NCBI RefSeq assembly: GCF_020005365.1
Contig: NZ_JACNML010000002.1
Coordinates: forward strand, 124,001 to 188,000
DNA from: Kangiella shandongensis
GTDB taxonomy: Bacteria > Pseudomonadota > Gammaproteobacteria > Enterobacterales > Kangiellaceae
DNA length: 64,000 nt
Direction of reading: 5' to 3'
Part shown: positions 43,672 through 53,803 of the stretch, piece by piece
Numbering within the stretch: position 1 is the stretch's first letter
How the letters are laid out: every line of letters starts with the position of its first letter
Position numbers and translations under genes: made by a program
The notes under the pieces: model-generated
The model's input: only the letters and a program-made list of their open reading frames with translations
Told to the model about the DNA's origin: nothing
The model's database searches: none

Positions 43672-44289
43672 ATGACAAAGAGTAACTTAAAAAATATCAG
43701 TATTATTATCACGGGGTCATTACTTTTATGGGCTTGTAGCTCCGCTCCGAAAAAACAGACACCGGTAGCGCAAAAGACTCCTGTCAAAAAGGAGAAAACC
43801 TACGAGCATGCCAACATCGGTGCCAATAACTACATGAAGGTTCCTTCAAGCTGGAAGCTAAAGCAAAACATCATGCCTAAAGGCTATGTCAGCTACACTA
43901 TCAAAAACAAAAATGTACATTTAGTGATTTCAGGCTATAAAGCAAAGCGCTCAACTTTTAACATTAATAAAAGTAAAAAAGACTTAGCCAGTGTCACAAT
44001 CCTGTATCGCACAGGCTCTAAGCTAAAGCGCAAAACTTACAAGCAAATCAACGATAACCATAAAATTGGTGGTTACACTCATCACACCTGCCACAATGGC
44101 GCAAAGTGTTATCAGGTCTTCCCTCTATCAAACTGGCGCTCAGTCATTGCTGCGGACTTTTTTGCTGGCGGTATGAAATATACCTTCACAGCTGGTGTTG
44201 ATGATCTTAAGGGCTCCCATGCAGAAGATATCTTGCAGGCCATTAACAGCATCAAAGGCAAACATAGTGTTGAACTAACTCAGAATTAA
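43672..44289 (+). CDS. Unknown lipoprotein
   Basis: The 205-residue protein has a lipobox in SLLLWACSS, so Cys is about residue 23, followed by a Lys/Pro/Thr-rich linker. The mature domain (IGANNYMKVPSSWKLKQ onward) is basic, with two cysteines in HTCHNGAKCYQVF that may form a disulfide. ATG 43672 with AGGTGA is preferred to GTG 43663. I recognise no family; sorting to the outer or inner membrane cannot be told. It is 45 bases downstream of the cyanophycinase-like gene and may share its transcript. Confidence 0.7.
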   Translation: MTKSNLKNISIIITGSLLLWACSSAPKKQTPVAQKTPVKKEKTYEHANIGANNYMKVPSSWKLKQNIMPKGYVSYTIKNKNVHLVISGYKAKRSTFNINKSKKDLASVTILYRTGSKLKRKTYKQINDNHKIGGYTHHTCHNGAKCYQVFPLSNWRSVIAADFFAGGMKYTFTAGVDDLKGSHAEDILQAINSIKGKHSVELTQN

Positions 44290-44304
44290 TTTTCCTCACT
44301 CAAT

Positions 44305-44332
44305 AAAAAAGCCTGCATCTGCAGGCTTTTTT
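44305..44332. terminator. Bidirectional terminator between the lipoprotein gene and gltX
   Basis: AAAAAAGCCTGCA and TGCAGGCTTTTTT form a long perfect stem with a two-base loop between convergent genes. Confidence 0.95.
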
Positions 44333-44349
44333 ATTAATCGCTACGGCAA

Positions 44350-45768
44350 TTAAGCCTGCGCTTCACGCTCCGCAATAAATGCTAAAGCTTTATCAATTCG
44401 CTGTAACGCTCTGTCTTTCCCGATCCACTCCAATGTAATACCTAAGTCTGGAGACATTCCGGAACCAGTTACAGCAACACGTAGCGGCATACCGACCTTA
44501 CCCATACCAATATCAAGCGCTTCAGCAGTAGCGCTAACCAAGTGGTGAAGAGAATCTGCCGTCCAGTCATTTTGTGCAGTCAACTTGGATTTGACCGTCT
44601 CCAATGGCTCTTTTGCTACTGGTCGCAGATGCTTCTTAGCAGCTTTTGCATCAAACTCATCAAAATCCTGGTAGAAATAACTTACCGAAGCTACAAGCTC
44701 CTTCAAGGTCTTAACACGATCCGCCATGACTGGAATTAACTGTTTTAGATCTGGCCCATTACTAACGTCTAGCTTAGCCTGCTCAATATGCCACTGAAGA
44801 TGTGGCATCACCTCTTCCACTGGTAAGTTTTTCATGTAATGCTGATTCAGCCAGTTCAATTTTTCGGTATTAAATGCTGAAGGTGCACGGTTCACGTCTT
44901 TCAGGTCAAACAACTCAATCATCTCATCAATCGAGAAAACTTCCTGATCACCATGCGACCAGCCCAGTCTGACCAAATAATTGAGCACCGCCTGTGGCAG
45001 ATAGCCCAGATCACGGTACTGCATCACACTGACCGCACCATGACGCTTAGACAGACGCTTACCATCATCGCCAAGGATCATTGGTACATGAGCATAGTGC
45101 GGGACATCAGCGCCCAACGCTTTAATCATGTTAATTTGGCGAGGCGTATTATTAACATGGTCATCACCACGGATAACGTGGCTTATCTCCATATCAGAAT
45201 CATCCACCACAACCGTAAAGTTATAAGTAGGTGTACCATCGGTTCGAGCAATAATTAAGTCATCAAGCTCGCTGTTACTAACAGCAATTTCGCCTTTAAT
45301 TAAATCATTAAAGACTACTGTGCCTTCTTGTGGGTTCTTGAAGCGAATAACGTGCGGCTGACTGATGTCCTGCTCATCTTGGGATAAATGACGACAATGG
45401 CCGTCATAACCAATGTTTTGCTTATTCACCTGCTGCTCTTCACGTAACTTATCTAAACGTTCCTTTGAACAGTAACAGCGGTAAGCATTACCAGACTCAA
45501 GCAGCTTGTTAATTTGCTCTTTATAACGCTCAAAACGTTCCGTCTGATAGAAAGGACCTTCATCATGCCCAAGGTTCAGCCAGCTCATCCCATCAAAGAT
45601 CGCCTGTACCGATGCTTCTGTTGAGCGCTCTCTGTCCGTATCTTCGATACGTAAGATAAACTTCCCCTGATGCTTTTTTGCATATAACCAGGAATAAAGC
45701 GCAGTACGAGCGCCACCAACATGTAAATAGCCCGTAGGGCTAGGAGCAAAACGAGTTTTAACGGTCAT
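44350..45768 (-). CDS. gltX: Glutamyl-tRNA synthetase
   Basis: The 472-residue class I synthetase charges tRNA-Glu. The HIGH-type motif is [17 protein letters not shown] and the KMSKS-type loop is [14 protein letters not shown] zinc-cluster-like CYCSKERLD lies in between. The C-terminal helical anticodon-binding part is present. It has its own promoter region divergent from tRNA-Val, which is a common neighbour in gammaproteobacteria. Confidence 0.98.
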   Translation of the reverse strand: MTVKTRFAPSPTGYLHVGGARTALYSWLYAKKHQGKFILRIEDTDRERSTEASVQAIFDGMSWLNLGHDEGPFYQTERFERYKEQINKLLESGNAYRCYCSKERLDKLREEQQVNKQNIGYDGHCRHLSQDEQDISQPHVIRFKNPQEGTVVFNDLIKGEIAVSNSELDDLIIARTDGTPTYNFTVVVDDSDMEISHVIRGDDHVNNTPRQINMIKALGADVPHYAHVPMILGDDGKRLSKRHGAVSVMQYRDLGYLPQAVLNYLVRLGWSHGDQEVFSIDEMIELFDLKDVNRAPSAFNTEKLNWLNQHYMKNLPVEEVMPHLQWHIEQAKLDVSNGPDLKQLIPVMADRVKTLKELVASVSYFYQDFDEFDAKAAKKHLRPVAKEPLETVKSKLTAQNDWTADSLHHLVSATAEALDIGMGKVGMPLRVAVTGSGMSPDLGITLEWIGKDRALQRIDKALAFIAEREAQA

Positions 45769-45915
45769 AATATAAACAGGTTATCGAAGTTGGCGCTATT
45801 CTACCAAGACCACAACTGTTTCAAAACCTATTTAGCTTAAACGCTTAATAATCAAGCAATTTACCGCCGTATTTTATTGATTTGAAACTTTTTTTCCTTT
45901 TTTCGAAAAAAACAG

Positions 45916-45944
45916 TTGACCTTCTTCGCTCCCGCTCTTAGAAT
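45916..45944 (+). promoter_or_regulatory. Sigma-70 promoter of tRNA-Val with GC-rich discriminator
   Basis: TTGACC (45916-45921), 17-base spacer and TAGAAT (45939-45944) make a near-consensus promoter. GCGCCCCG follows directly, the GC-rich discriminator typical of stable-RNA promoters under stringent control. Confidence 0.85.
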
Positions 45945-45976
45945 GCGCCCCGTTCTTGAGGAACACATTGGAATGT

Positions 45977-46052
45977 GGGTGGTTAGCTCAGTTGGGAGAG
46001 CATCGCCCTTACAAGGCGAGGGTCACTGGTTCGAGCCCAGTACCACCCACCA
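45977..46052 (+). tRNA. tRNA-Val (anticodon UAC)
   Basis: A 76-base cloverleaf: acceptor GGGTGGT/ACCACCC, D arm GCTCAGTTGGGAGAGC, anticodon loop CTTACAA (TAC), T loop TTCGAGC, discriminator A and encoded CCA. A promoter lies just upstream and a terminator downstream, so it is a monocistronic tRNA. Confidence 0.97.
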
Positions 46053-46086
46053 CTTTCCATACCCTTTTAGATTGAATTGTATTCCA

Positions 46087-46118
46087 GGCCTCTGACTTTG
46101 TTCAGGGGCTTTTTTTTG
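46087..46118 (+). terminator. Intrinsic terminator of the tRNA-Val transcript
   Basis: GCCTCTGA and TTCAGGGGC pair with one weak position around a short loop and are followed by eight Ts. Confidence 0.85.
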
Positions 46119-46216
46119 CCTCAATGCTTTATAACCGGGAAGATAAAAGCACAACTCGTTTCTTTTCGGTAAAAGCTCTGGCAAAATATGCCTCAGCCTT
46201 TTGAAATCAAAGACAA

Positions 46217-47611
46217 ATGGAGCTCTTTGTGCAACCTTCGTTAGACGCTTTAAAAAGCATACTTGACGCCGACTGTTTACTCACAGATACCGACGCTCTG
46301 CAGCAATATGGTAAAGACTGGACGAATAACTACCCTGTCGCTCCATTAGCTATAGCGCTTCCTAAAACCACCAAGCAAGTTGCAGCTATCGTACGCTGGG
46401 CGAACGATAACAATATCGCTCTTGTCCCCTCTGGTGGTCGTACGGGCCTGAGCGGCGGCGCTGTCGCCAGTAACGGTGAACTGGTCGTTGCCTTCGATAA
46501 AATGAACCATATTGGTAGCTTCGAAGCTTCGACACAACAGGTCCACTGTCAGGCAGGTGTTATTACTGAACAGCTGCAACAGTTTGCGGCAGATAATGAT
46601 CTCTACTACCCGGTAGACTTTGCCTCAAGTGGCTCGAGCCAGATCGGCGGCAATATCGCAACCAATGCAGGTGGTATCAAGGTCATCCGCTATGGCCTGA
46701 CCCGTGACTGGGTGATGGGCCTAACGGTCGTAACCGGAAAAGGCGACATTCTGGAGCTTAACTCTGGTTTGATAAAAAATGCTACCGGCTTAGATTTGCG
46801 TCATCTATTTATCGGTAGCGAAGGGACTTTGGGGCTGATTACTGAGGCCACCATAAAACTCACTCGCCAACCAGGCAACCTGACGGTACTGCTGCTGGCG
46901 ACCCCTGAGTTAGATAAAGTTAAAGCCCTGCTTAACTTGTTCCAGAAAGAAGTCGATTTAACCGCGTTTGAATTTTTCTCAGAAGAAGCCCTGGTCAAGG
47001 TTATGGCACATCATGACTTACCTCGTCCTGTAGAAACAGAGGCCCCCTTCTACAGCCTACTTGAGTTTGATGCTTCTTCAGAGGATATTATTGAGAAGGC
47101 ACTTGGTTGCTTCGAATCAGGGTTAGAAGATGGTTCCATTATAGATGGTGTCATGAGCCAGAGTCAGCAGCAAACTGAGGAACTATGGAAGTACCGTGAG
47201 TATATTTCTGAAACCATTTCCTCGCGCAAACCTTATAAAAATGATATTGCTGTCACTCCAGATAAAGTTTCTGACTTTTTACATCGAGTAGATGACATTG
47301 TGTCGAAACACTACCCTGACTTTGAAGTCATCTGGTTTGGACATATTGGTGATGGCAACCTGCACCTGAATATCTTAGCTCCAGAAACTATGGAATATTC
47401 TGATTTCATTGCAGCTTGTGAAAAAGTTAACCCACTAATATTCTCTGAACTAGAAAAGATGGACGGCAGTATTTCTGCAGAGCATGGTGTGGGTTTACTG
47501 AAGAAACCTTATTTGTCCTATAGTCGCTCTGAGCAGGAAATAACTTACATGAAAGGGATTAAAGCTACCTTTGATCCAAATAATATTATGAACCCTGGAA
47601 AGGTTTTTTAA
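46217..47611 (+). CDS. FAD-linked oxidase of the GlcD/D-2-hydroxyglutarate dehydrogenase type
   Basis: The 464-residue enzyme has the PCMH-type FAD domain (VPSGGRTGLSGGAVAS, GSSQIGGNIATNAGGIKVIRYG, HLFIGSEGTLGLITEATIKL) and the C-terminal substrate domain ending GDGNLHLNIL and SISAEHGVGLLKK. Relatives oxidise D-lactate, glycolate or D-2-hydroxyglutarate and pass electrons to quinones or ETF; the substrate is not determined. It overlaps the next gene by one base, so the two are translationally coupled. Confidence 0.9.
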   Translation: MELFVQPSLDALKSILDADCLLTDTDALQQYGKDWTNNYPVAPLAIALPKTTKQVAAIVRWANDNNIALVPSGGRTGLSGGAVASNGELVVAFDKMNHIGSFEASTQQVHCQAGVITEQLQQFAADNDLYYPVDFASSGSSQIGGNIATNAGGIKVIRYGLTRDWVMGLTVVTGKGDILELNSGLIKNATGLDLRHLFIGSEGTLGLITEATIKLTRQPGNLTVLLLATPELDKVKALLNLFQKEVDLTAFEFFSEEALVKVMAHHDLPRPVETEAPFYSLLEFDASSEDIIEKALGCFESGLEDGSIIDGVMSQSQQQTEELWKYREYISETISSRKPYKNDIAVTPDKVSDFLHRVDDIVSKHYPDFEVIWFGHIGDGNLHLNILAPETMEYSDFIAACEKVNPLIFSELEKMDGSISAEHGVGLLKKPYLSYSRSEQEITYMKGIKATFDPNNIMNPGKVF

Positions 47612-48348
47612 TGGTCTTGCTGCTATTGAGCCTGGTGGCTCTGTTAATAGGCCCATTAGCGTTAAGAGTTATTGGGCACAACAGACGTATGGATGATTTT
47701 CTTTTCCCGTTCGTTTTGGTTTCAGTAGGCTCACTACTTATTTTCGATGTACTTCCAGTACTGTGGAACAATATCGGTATCGTTCTATTACCATTGCTAC
47801 TGTTAGGCTTTTTTGGACCCGCATTAGCAGAAATTACTTTTAGGCGCTTTGCCCATAAAACACATAGCGTCGCTTTAGTATTGGGCATTGCCGGCTTATT
47901 AACGCATTCAGCCATCGATGGGGCTGCAGTTGTAACCGTAACAGGTAACGAAATGCTACCCTATGCTGTCATTCTCCACCGCCTTGTGGTCGGCTTAAGC
48001 CTGTGGTGGATCGTAAACCCACTGTGGGGTCAGAAAAAATCCGCCATCGTTTTTGGACTGATGTTAATCGCCACAGCCGCAGGCTTTTATATTGGCGAGA
48101 AACAGCTATTTGGCTTACACAATACCTTTATTGATTATTTCCAGGCCATTGTCAGCGGCACACTATTACACGTCATTATACACAGACCTCACAGCCATGA
48201 TCATAAAGATGACGAGCCCCATGCTCACACCCATGAAGATGCCGCAGAACACCAGTTCGTGAATTCAATCCACCATAAAGGGTATTTCATCGCAGGTCTA
48301 GTTATCGCAGCTCTGTTGGTGCTTATTCTTCATCACTTACACCACTAA
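47611..48348 (+). CDS. ZIP-like membrane metal transporter with histidine-rich loop
   Basis: The 245-residue protein has about eight hydrophobic segments. LTHSAIDGAAVV and ILHRLVVGLSLW recall the metal-coordinating helices IV and V of ZIP zinc transporters (HSxxDG and HxxxxG). The loop HRPHSHDHKDDEPHAHTHEDAAEHQ before the last helix is a probable metal-binding sensor. It could import zinc or another divalent ion, but the sequence is far from typical ZIPs. It is coupled to the FAD oxidase and meets the sensor gene tail to tail. Confidence 0.65.
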   Translation: MVLLLLSLVALLIGPLALRVIGHNRRMDDFLFPFVLVSVGSLLIFDVLPVLWNNIGIVLLPLLLLGFFGPALAEITFRRFAHKTHSVALVLGIAGLLTHSAIDGAAVVTVTGNEMLPYAVILHRLVVGLSLWWIVNPLWGQKKSAIVFGLMLIATAAGFYIGEKQLFGLHNTFIDYFQAIVSGTLLHVIIHRPHSHDHKDDEPHAHTHEDAAEHQFVNSIHHKGYFIAGLVIAALLVLILHHLHH

Positions 48349-48356
48349 GCCAAAGA

Positions 48357-51300
48357 CTAATTATTTGCGCTCCAGTTGATTTTATTCGACTTAGGAATCG
48401 AAGAAACATAATCTAACTGGCCGCTTGCCAATAAGCCACTTAAGTTAGTGGTAATTTGCGCCCGGATCTCTTGGGGATGGGAGAACTGATTTGTATAAAT
48501 ACCGAGCCAGGCATTACGACTATTGTTCTTAGCTACAGCCAATGCACGGCTGATGACATAGATTAATTGCTCCCAGGTGATCACCTCCTTAGGATCTTGC
48601 AAGAACGGGAAGCGACCAAAGCCAACACTGCAGGTGACATCAATACTCGCACCATTCCCCAGATCGAATTTTCGAGACGCAATGATAGAGCGTATCTTTT
48701 CAGCCATAATCATTTGTTCGCGTTTCTCAATGCCACGACTGAGTATCAACAGTGTCGCACCCTGCCATCGAACTAGCGTATCAGTACCATAGCTGATGGT
48801 TCGCAAGCACTCAGCGGCTTGCTTTAACACTTCATTACCACACAGATGACCGTGCTCTTTATTAATCATCGACAAATTGTCGATATCAACTGCAAATACA
48901 CCAAGATAAACCCCGGCAATGCCATCATTTTCAATCCATGTGCTGGCAATGCTTTCTAATTCTTTATCAATATGCTGCTTCAGATAGTGCTTAGTCTTAA
49001 ACCCGGTTAGCTGATCGTTAACCTTGAGGTGCTCCAACTGGTTTTCTAGACGTTCGGATTGATAACGCTGCTCTGATAAAGAATATTGAAGATCTTCGAC
49101 CTGATATAATAAAGTTTTCTTTTCCGTTAATAGCAGTTGTGTCTGAGCTTTCCGCTCTTTAAGTTTTTGTTCCTGTTTTTCAATCTTTTTAGAAAAGTAG
49201 CGAGACAGATAAACCGCAACGCCAATCACAACAAAGGACAATATTAATAAATACAACAAAAACCCATGAGCACTAGCCCAGAATGCTTTCTCAACGCCTA
49301 ATAGCAGAACGCTTTCTTTATCCCCCCAATGGCCGTCCTTCTGTCGCATCTGCGCCCGAATCAACAAACGTTCATCTTGGATGTCATGCAAACGAATGTT
49401 TGGCCCCTCGAGATAAATCCACTCATCAGCAAAAGTATCAACTTTATAGCGAAATTCAGCATCATTGATAAAATCGAATGATGAAAGGCGAATAGTCACA
49501 ACGCCATCGTCTTTCACATTAGCAAAGTATGTATCCCCTTCTTTGGTTAACTCCTGTTCTCGCCCATCAAACTTAACGGACACAACTTGCAACTCTTTCT
49601 GCTGTTTCTGGATACTGATTTCATCGGGGTTAAACATGGTGATGCCGTTAATGCCCCCAAAATATAAATTACCATCATTATCCGCAAAATCAGCGTTGGT
49701 GAAAAACTCGTTATATTGGAGACCGTCTTTATACGTAAAATTAGCAGGAACGCCTTTATCTGGATGAAACTTTACCAATCCATTGGCTGTGGATACCCAC
49801 AAAAAACCTGAACTATCAGCTAGTATGGAGCAAATAAAATCATCGACAAATCCATCGTGTTCTGTGATGCGCTGGAAGTAAACGTTTCCTTTCGAGTTAT
49901 AACGGACACGATTTAATCCCGAAACGGTTCCTACCCACAAAACCCCCAATAAATCTTCATAAATTACGGTAACATCAGAACTTGATAAGGTTTGTGGATC
50001 CTTAGGATCACTTTCGAAAAGCTCAACCTCTGAGTTAATAGGGTTAAACCGTGCCAGACCTTTTGATCCGCCAAGCCATAAATACCCCTGTAAGTCCTCA
50101 TAGATAGTATAAACACCGTATCGCGTTTCCATCAGTGATTTTGGGACGACATGAGTATAATCCTCAAACCTCAGCTTAGAGCTGTTACTGTTATCCTTAT
50201 TGTTATACTCGATTTCAATCTTATAAAAACCCTCTACCCCGCCAAGCCATATTTCACCTTTCCGTGTTTCTACAATAGACGACATATCATTCAGTTTAAT
50301 TTGTTTACCATTGACGTCATAAACCTCTTTTAACAAATTAAAACTGTCTTCATTGTATGGTTTAAAAAATAATCCAGCAGCAGTAATAACCCAGAAATTT
50401 CGATACCGATCCTCAAGCATTCCGGCAACATACTCAGTATTAACCAGCTTATCCCCTACTTTCAAAGCCGAGTAATGTTCCAAAGAAGTAAAATCAGAAT
50501 TATATTTGTACAATCCAGAAGAATCCGTACCGATCCAAAAGTCATCCTTATAAGTTTTTAGCAGACTGGTGGTGTAGTTACTCCGACGGAACTCCATGAC
50601 TTCACGCTTTTGTAGGAGATGAACAAACTGCTGTTCTGATTGCCAGTAGTTAACGCCAGATAGAGTACCCAGCCAAAATATTCCATCCGAAGACTTCCAT
50701 ATATCCATGCTGTAGTCATTATTGATCGAGTAATCATCGGAAAAATCAGCAAAATACTCAACGGTGACAGTCTCGCGCTCACGATCCCAATACTTCAAGC
50801 CAGAATCCGTTGCTATCCAGTATCCATTTTTATGACTAATGAGGCTAAGGACTCTTGTCGCTCCCCCCATTCTACCGTCAAATAGAGGATAGTACTTTAA
50901 TGTCTTCTCTCTAACTGAGTAGACAGCGAAACCTTCGTCTCCCGCGACAAAGATTTCCCCGGTACCGCCGCGATCATGTTGCAGCAGGTTAAGCTCTAAC
51001 TTGCTGGATAGGCAGCGTATCTGTTTATCCACACCGGATAGGGTTGCTGAAATAAGGCAACTGTCGTCAATAAAGTAAAAACGATTATTGTGAACCAACG
51101 AATTTTCAATGCTATATTCCGATACTAGCTTATCCAGATCCGTTATTCTCGTTGCCACTCCATCTTTTCTATTAAGCTGCGCGATAAAAGAACTGGTAAC
51201 CACCAGTAAGTCACCGTCATCCATAAGGGCTATGGACACCACTTCCAGCTCATCACCGGCATCTTGATCCACCAGTTGCTCGAGCCTGGGAGTCCAGTGA

Positions 51301-51722
51301 GTGACAGCAAGACTCCGAATATCAATACTATCCACCCCTTGGGGCGTTAACGCCCACATCGTATCAAGAGAGTCATAGATGATCCGCTCAACAGATGGAG
51401 AAGCTAAAGAATTCGAGGCATTGGGAATATGTCGGATCTGATCAAACTGGTTACCGTCATATCGATTGACACCATCCTGTGTGGCAAACCACATGTAACC
51501 AAACCTGTCTTCAGCAATGCTATAAACCGTACTTTGGCTTAAACCGTCCTCAATCGTTAGAGAATGAAACCTAATCCGCTCCGAGACTTTGCTAGCAGCA
51601 ATGGCCGACTGCGACAACAAAGCTATAGCGCTATAAACCAGCGCCATAAGAAGCATAACCCGAATGCAGGAGCACACAAGTTTAAAATTATGGTTGTCGT
51701 TTATCCTTGATTTGTATATCAC
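48357..51722 (-). CDS. Beta-propeller membrane sensor with a degenerate GGDEF domain
   Basis: The 1121-residue protein has an N-terminal hydrophobic signal (MLLMALVYSAIALLSQSAIA). About fourteen two-component-regulator propeller repeats follow (DRFGYMWFATQDGVNRYDG and similar), then a Y_Y_Y-type domain, one membrane helix at ~830-850, a coiled coil and a C-terminal GGDEF-fold domain. The signature reads RWQGATLLIL instead of GGDEF/GGEEF and no inhibitory RxxD site is evident, so c-di-GMP synthesis is unlikely. It may bind a nucleotide or signal through dimerisation. The listed start is a GTG overlapping the acyltransferase gene by 35 bases. ATG 51656, 66 bases further in, gives a cleaner signal peptide. 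Confidence 0.85.
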   Translation of the reverse strand: MIYKSRINDNHNFKLVCSCIRVMLLMALVYSAIALLSQSAIAASKVSERIRFHSLTIEDGLSQSTVYSIAEDRFGYMWFATQDGVNRYDGNQFDQIRHIPNASNSLASPSVERIIYDSLDTMWALTPQGVDSIDIRSLAVTHWTPRLEQLVDQDAGDELEVVSIALMDDGDLLVVTSSFIAQLNRKDGVATRITDLDKLVSEYSIENSLVHNNRFYFIDDSCLISATLSGVDKQIRCLSSKLELNLLQHDRGGTGEIFVAGDEGFAVYSVREKTLKYYPLFDGRMGGATRVLSLISHKNGYWIATDSGLKYWDRERETVTVEYFADFSDDYSINNDYSMDIWKSSDGIFWLGTLSGVNYWQSEQQFVHLLQKREVMEFRRSNYTTSLLKTYKDDFWIGTDSSGLYKYNSDFTSLEHYSALKVGDKLVNTEYVAGMLEDRYRNFWVITAAGLFFKPYNEDSFNLLKEVYDVNGKQIKLNDMSSIVETRKGEIWLGGVEGFYKIEIEYNNKDNSNSSKLRFEDYTHVVPKSLMETRYGVYTIYEDLQGYLWLGGSKGLARFNPINSEVELFESDPKDPQTLSSSDVTVIYEDLLGVLWVGTVSGLNRVRYNSKGNVYFQRITEHDGFVDDFICSILADSSGFLWVSTANGLVKFHPDKGVPANFTYKDGLQYNEFFTNADFADNDGNLYFGGINGITMFNPDEISIQKQQKELQVVSVKFDGREQELTKEGDTYFANVKDDGVVTIRLSSFDFINDAEFRYKVDTFADEWIYLEGPNIRLHDIQDERLLIRAQMRQKDGHWGDKESVLLLGVEKAFWASAHGFLLYLLILSFVVIGVAVYLSRYFSKKIEKQEQKLKERKAQTQLLLTEKKTLLYQVEDLQYSLSEQRYQSERLENQLEHLKVNDQLTGFKTKHYLKQHIDKELESIASTWIENDGIAGVYLGVFAVDIDNLSMINKEHGHLCGNEVLKQAAECLRTISYGTDTLVRWQGATLLILSRGIEKREQMIMAEKIRSIIASRKFDLGNGASIDVTCSVGFGRFPFLQDPKEVITWEQLIYVISRALAVAKNNSRNAWLGIYTNQFSHPQEIRAQITTNLSGLLASGQLDYVSSIPKSNKINWSANN

Positions 51723-52254
51723 TCGCTAACTCTGGTCTGATTCCCATTTTATCTTTATAAAAACTCTTGATTTTATTCATATCCAACTGGATATCACCCG
51801 TTGGCTGAATATACTCCCCTACCCCAATAGTTTTGGTTTTAGTGTCCAGGTACGTAAATACAATTGGTACCTCGGCCTGCACCGCAATGTGATAAAACCC
51901 GCTCTTCCAATATTGCTTTTTACTGCGGGTCCCTTCAGGTGCCAGTGCCAGCTGGATGCCTTCCCTACGCTTAATCTCAGCAACTACTTGCTGAACCACA
52001 TCATTTTTACTGGCACGCTCCACAGGTATACCACCGACCCAACGAAAAAACCAACCGAAGGGCGGCTTAAACAGCGTATGCTTACCTAAGTAGGCGACAT
52101 CCATTTTGAAGCAAAAGCGTGTGATAAGCATCAACACAAAATCCCAGTTTGACGTATGGGGCGCAAAAATAATAACGCACTTTTTAAACCCAGGAAGTTC
52201 ACCCTCGAGCTTCCACCCAAGTAATCGTAACAAAGCTCGCATAATGTTGCGCAT
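51688..52254 (-). CDS. 1-acyl-sn-glycerol-3-phosphate acyltransferase-like protein
   Basis: The 188-residue protein has the PlsC-type motifs IFAPHTSNWDFVLML (H-x4-D catalytic pair) and APEGTRSKKQYWKSGFYHIA (EGTR). It would acylate lysophospholipids at the inner membrane, though it is shorter than standard PlsC and could act on another acceptor. Its 3' end overlaps the longest reading of the sensor gene, and both are on the minus strand downstream of purF. Confidence 0.9.
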   Translation of the reverse strand: MRNIMRALLRLLGWKLEGELPGFKKCVIIFAPHTSNWDFVLMLITRFCFKMDVAYLGKHTLFKPPFGWFFRWVGGIPVERASKNDVVQQVVAEIKRREGIQLALAPEGTRSKKQYWKSGFYHIAVQAEVPIVFTYLDTKTKTIGVGEYIQPTGDIQLDMNKIKSFYKDKMGIRPELASDIQIKDKRQP

Positions 52255-52281
52255 AGACTGATGCTCTTCTACTATTTTCAG

Positions 52282-53802
52282 TTACTGGTTATGTAAATCC
52301 ATTACCATCGCCGAATTCTCAACTTCGCTTGACTCCTTTGTTGACTTTGCCATGTCGTTGCGACGTTTTTCAAGCTCTTGCAAATAATTCTGGTCAATAT
52401 CACCAGTAACGTACTCTCCAGTAAAGACTGACAGGTCGAATTGTTTGATACTCGGGTTACCTTCTTGCACAGCATCCACCATAGCATCGACTTCTTGATA
52501 GATAATTCTATCAGCACCAATAATATTACCGATCTCTTCCTCGGTACGATCATGCGCTATCAGTTCATGGGCTGCCGGCATATCAATACCATAAACGTTC
52601 GGGTATCGAACCGGAGGCGCTGCCGAGGCAAAGTAAACATTCTTTGCGCCAGCCTCACGAGCCATTTCGATTATTTGCTCCGAGGTTGTGCCTCGGACAA
52701 TCGAATCATCGACTAACAGGACATTTTTACCTCGGAATTCCAGGTCAATAGCATTCAGTTTCTGACGAACACTTTTCTTCCGCATTTGCTGACCCGGCAT
52801 GATAAATGTACGCCCGATATAACGGTTCTTAATAAAGCCATGGCGCATTTTCACATTCAGCTCATTAGCAAGCTGCATGGCAGATGTGGTCGAGGTATCT
52901 GGAATTGGTATGACGACATCAATATCGTGATCAGGCCAGTCACGCAGGATTTTTTCAGCCAGCTTTTCTCCCATTCTAAGACGGGCTTTATACACTGACA
53001 CATTATCGATCAATGAATCTGGACGCGCCAGATAAACGTGTTCGAAAATACATGGAGCAAAAGTGTCCTCTTCAATACACTTTTGAGAATGCAAGGTGCC
53101 ATCCTCAGAAATAAATACCGCATGCCCGGGACCTATATCGTCAATCAACTCATAACCTAAGGCATCCAATGCTACAGACTCTGACGCGACCATGTACTCG
53201 ACGCCATCTTCAGTTTCACGCTTACCGTAAACCGCAGGACGGATACCGTAAGGATCACGGAAACAAAGCAAGCCATGACCACTAATCAAAGCAACGGCAG
53301 CATAAGCACCTTTACAGCGTTTAAAAACTTCGCCCACCGCCTTAAAAATATCTTCAGGGGATAATTGGTTCTTATCTAGAATTTGCAGTTCATGAGCTAA
53401 AACATTAAGCAGTACTTCTGAATCAGAGTTGGTATTCAAATGACGGCGGTCAGTCGAATACAGCTCTTTCTTAAGACTATCCTGGTTTGTCAGATTACCA
53501 TTATGGGCGAGAGTGATGCCATACGGTGAATTAACGTATAGCGGTTGCGCCTCTGCCGAAGTAGAGCTACCCGCAGTTGGGTAACGCACATGGCCAATAC
53601 CCGAGTTTCCTGTCAGTCGACGCATATGACGTGTATGGAACACATCACGCACTAAGCCATTATCCTTACGTAAATACAGCTTTCCCTGATCACTGGTGAC
53701 GATGCCAGCTGCATCCTGACCACGGTGCTGCAACACCGTTAACGCATCAAATAAGCTTTGATTAACTGGGCTTTTACCAACGATACCAACAATACCACAC
53801 AT
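52282..53802 (-). CDS. purF: Amidophosphoribosyltransferase
   Basis: The 506-residue enzyme performs the first step of purine synthesis. The N-terminal MCGIVGIVG exposes the glutaminase nucleophile Cys after Met removal. The PRPP-binding motif is [18 protein letters not shown]. It follows cvpA with only one base between them, the usual cvpA-purF operon. Purine repression was not assessed. Confidence 0.98.
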   Translation of the reverse strand: MCGIVGIVGKSPVNQSLFDALTVLQHRGQDAAGIVTSDQGKLYLRKDNGLVRDVFHTRHMRRLTGNSGIGHVRYPTAGSSTSAEAQPLYVNSPYGITLAHNGNLTNQDSLKKELYSTDRRHLNTNSDSEVLLNVLAHELQILDKNQLSPEDIFKAVGEVFKRCKGAYAAVALISGHGLLCFRDPYGIRPAVYGKRETEDGVEYMVASESVALDALGYELIDDIGPGHAVFISEDGTLHSQKCIEEDTFAPCIFEHVYLARPDSLIDNVSVYKARLRMGEKLAEKILRDWPDHDIDVVIPIPDTSTTSAMQLANELNVKMRHGFIKNRYIGRTFIMPGQQMRKKSVRQKLNAIDLEFRGKNVLLVDDSIVRGTTSEQIIEMAREAGAKNVYFASAAPPVRYPNVYGIDMPAAHELIAHDRTEEEIGNIIGADRIIYQEVDAMVDAVQEGNPSIKQFDLSVFTGEYVTGDIDQNYLQELEKRRNDMAKSTKESSEVENSAMVMDLHNQ

Positions 53803-53803
53803 A

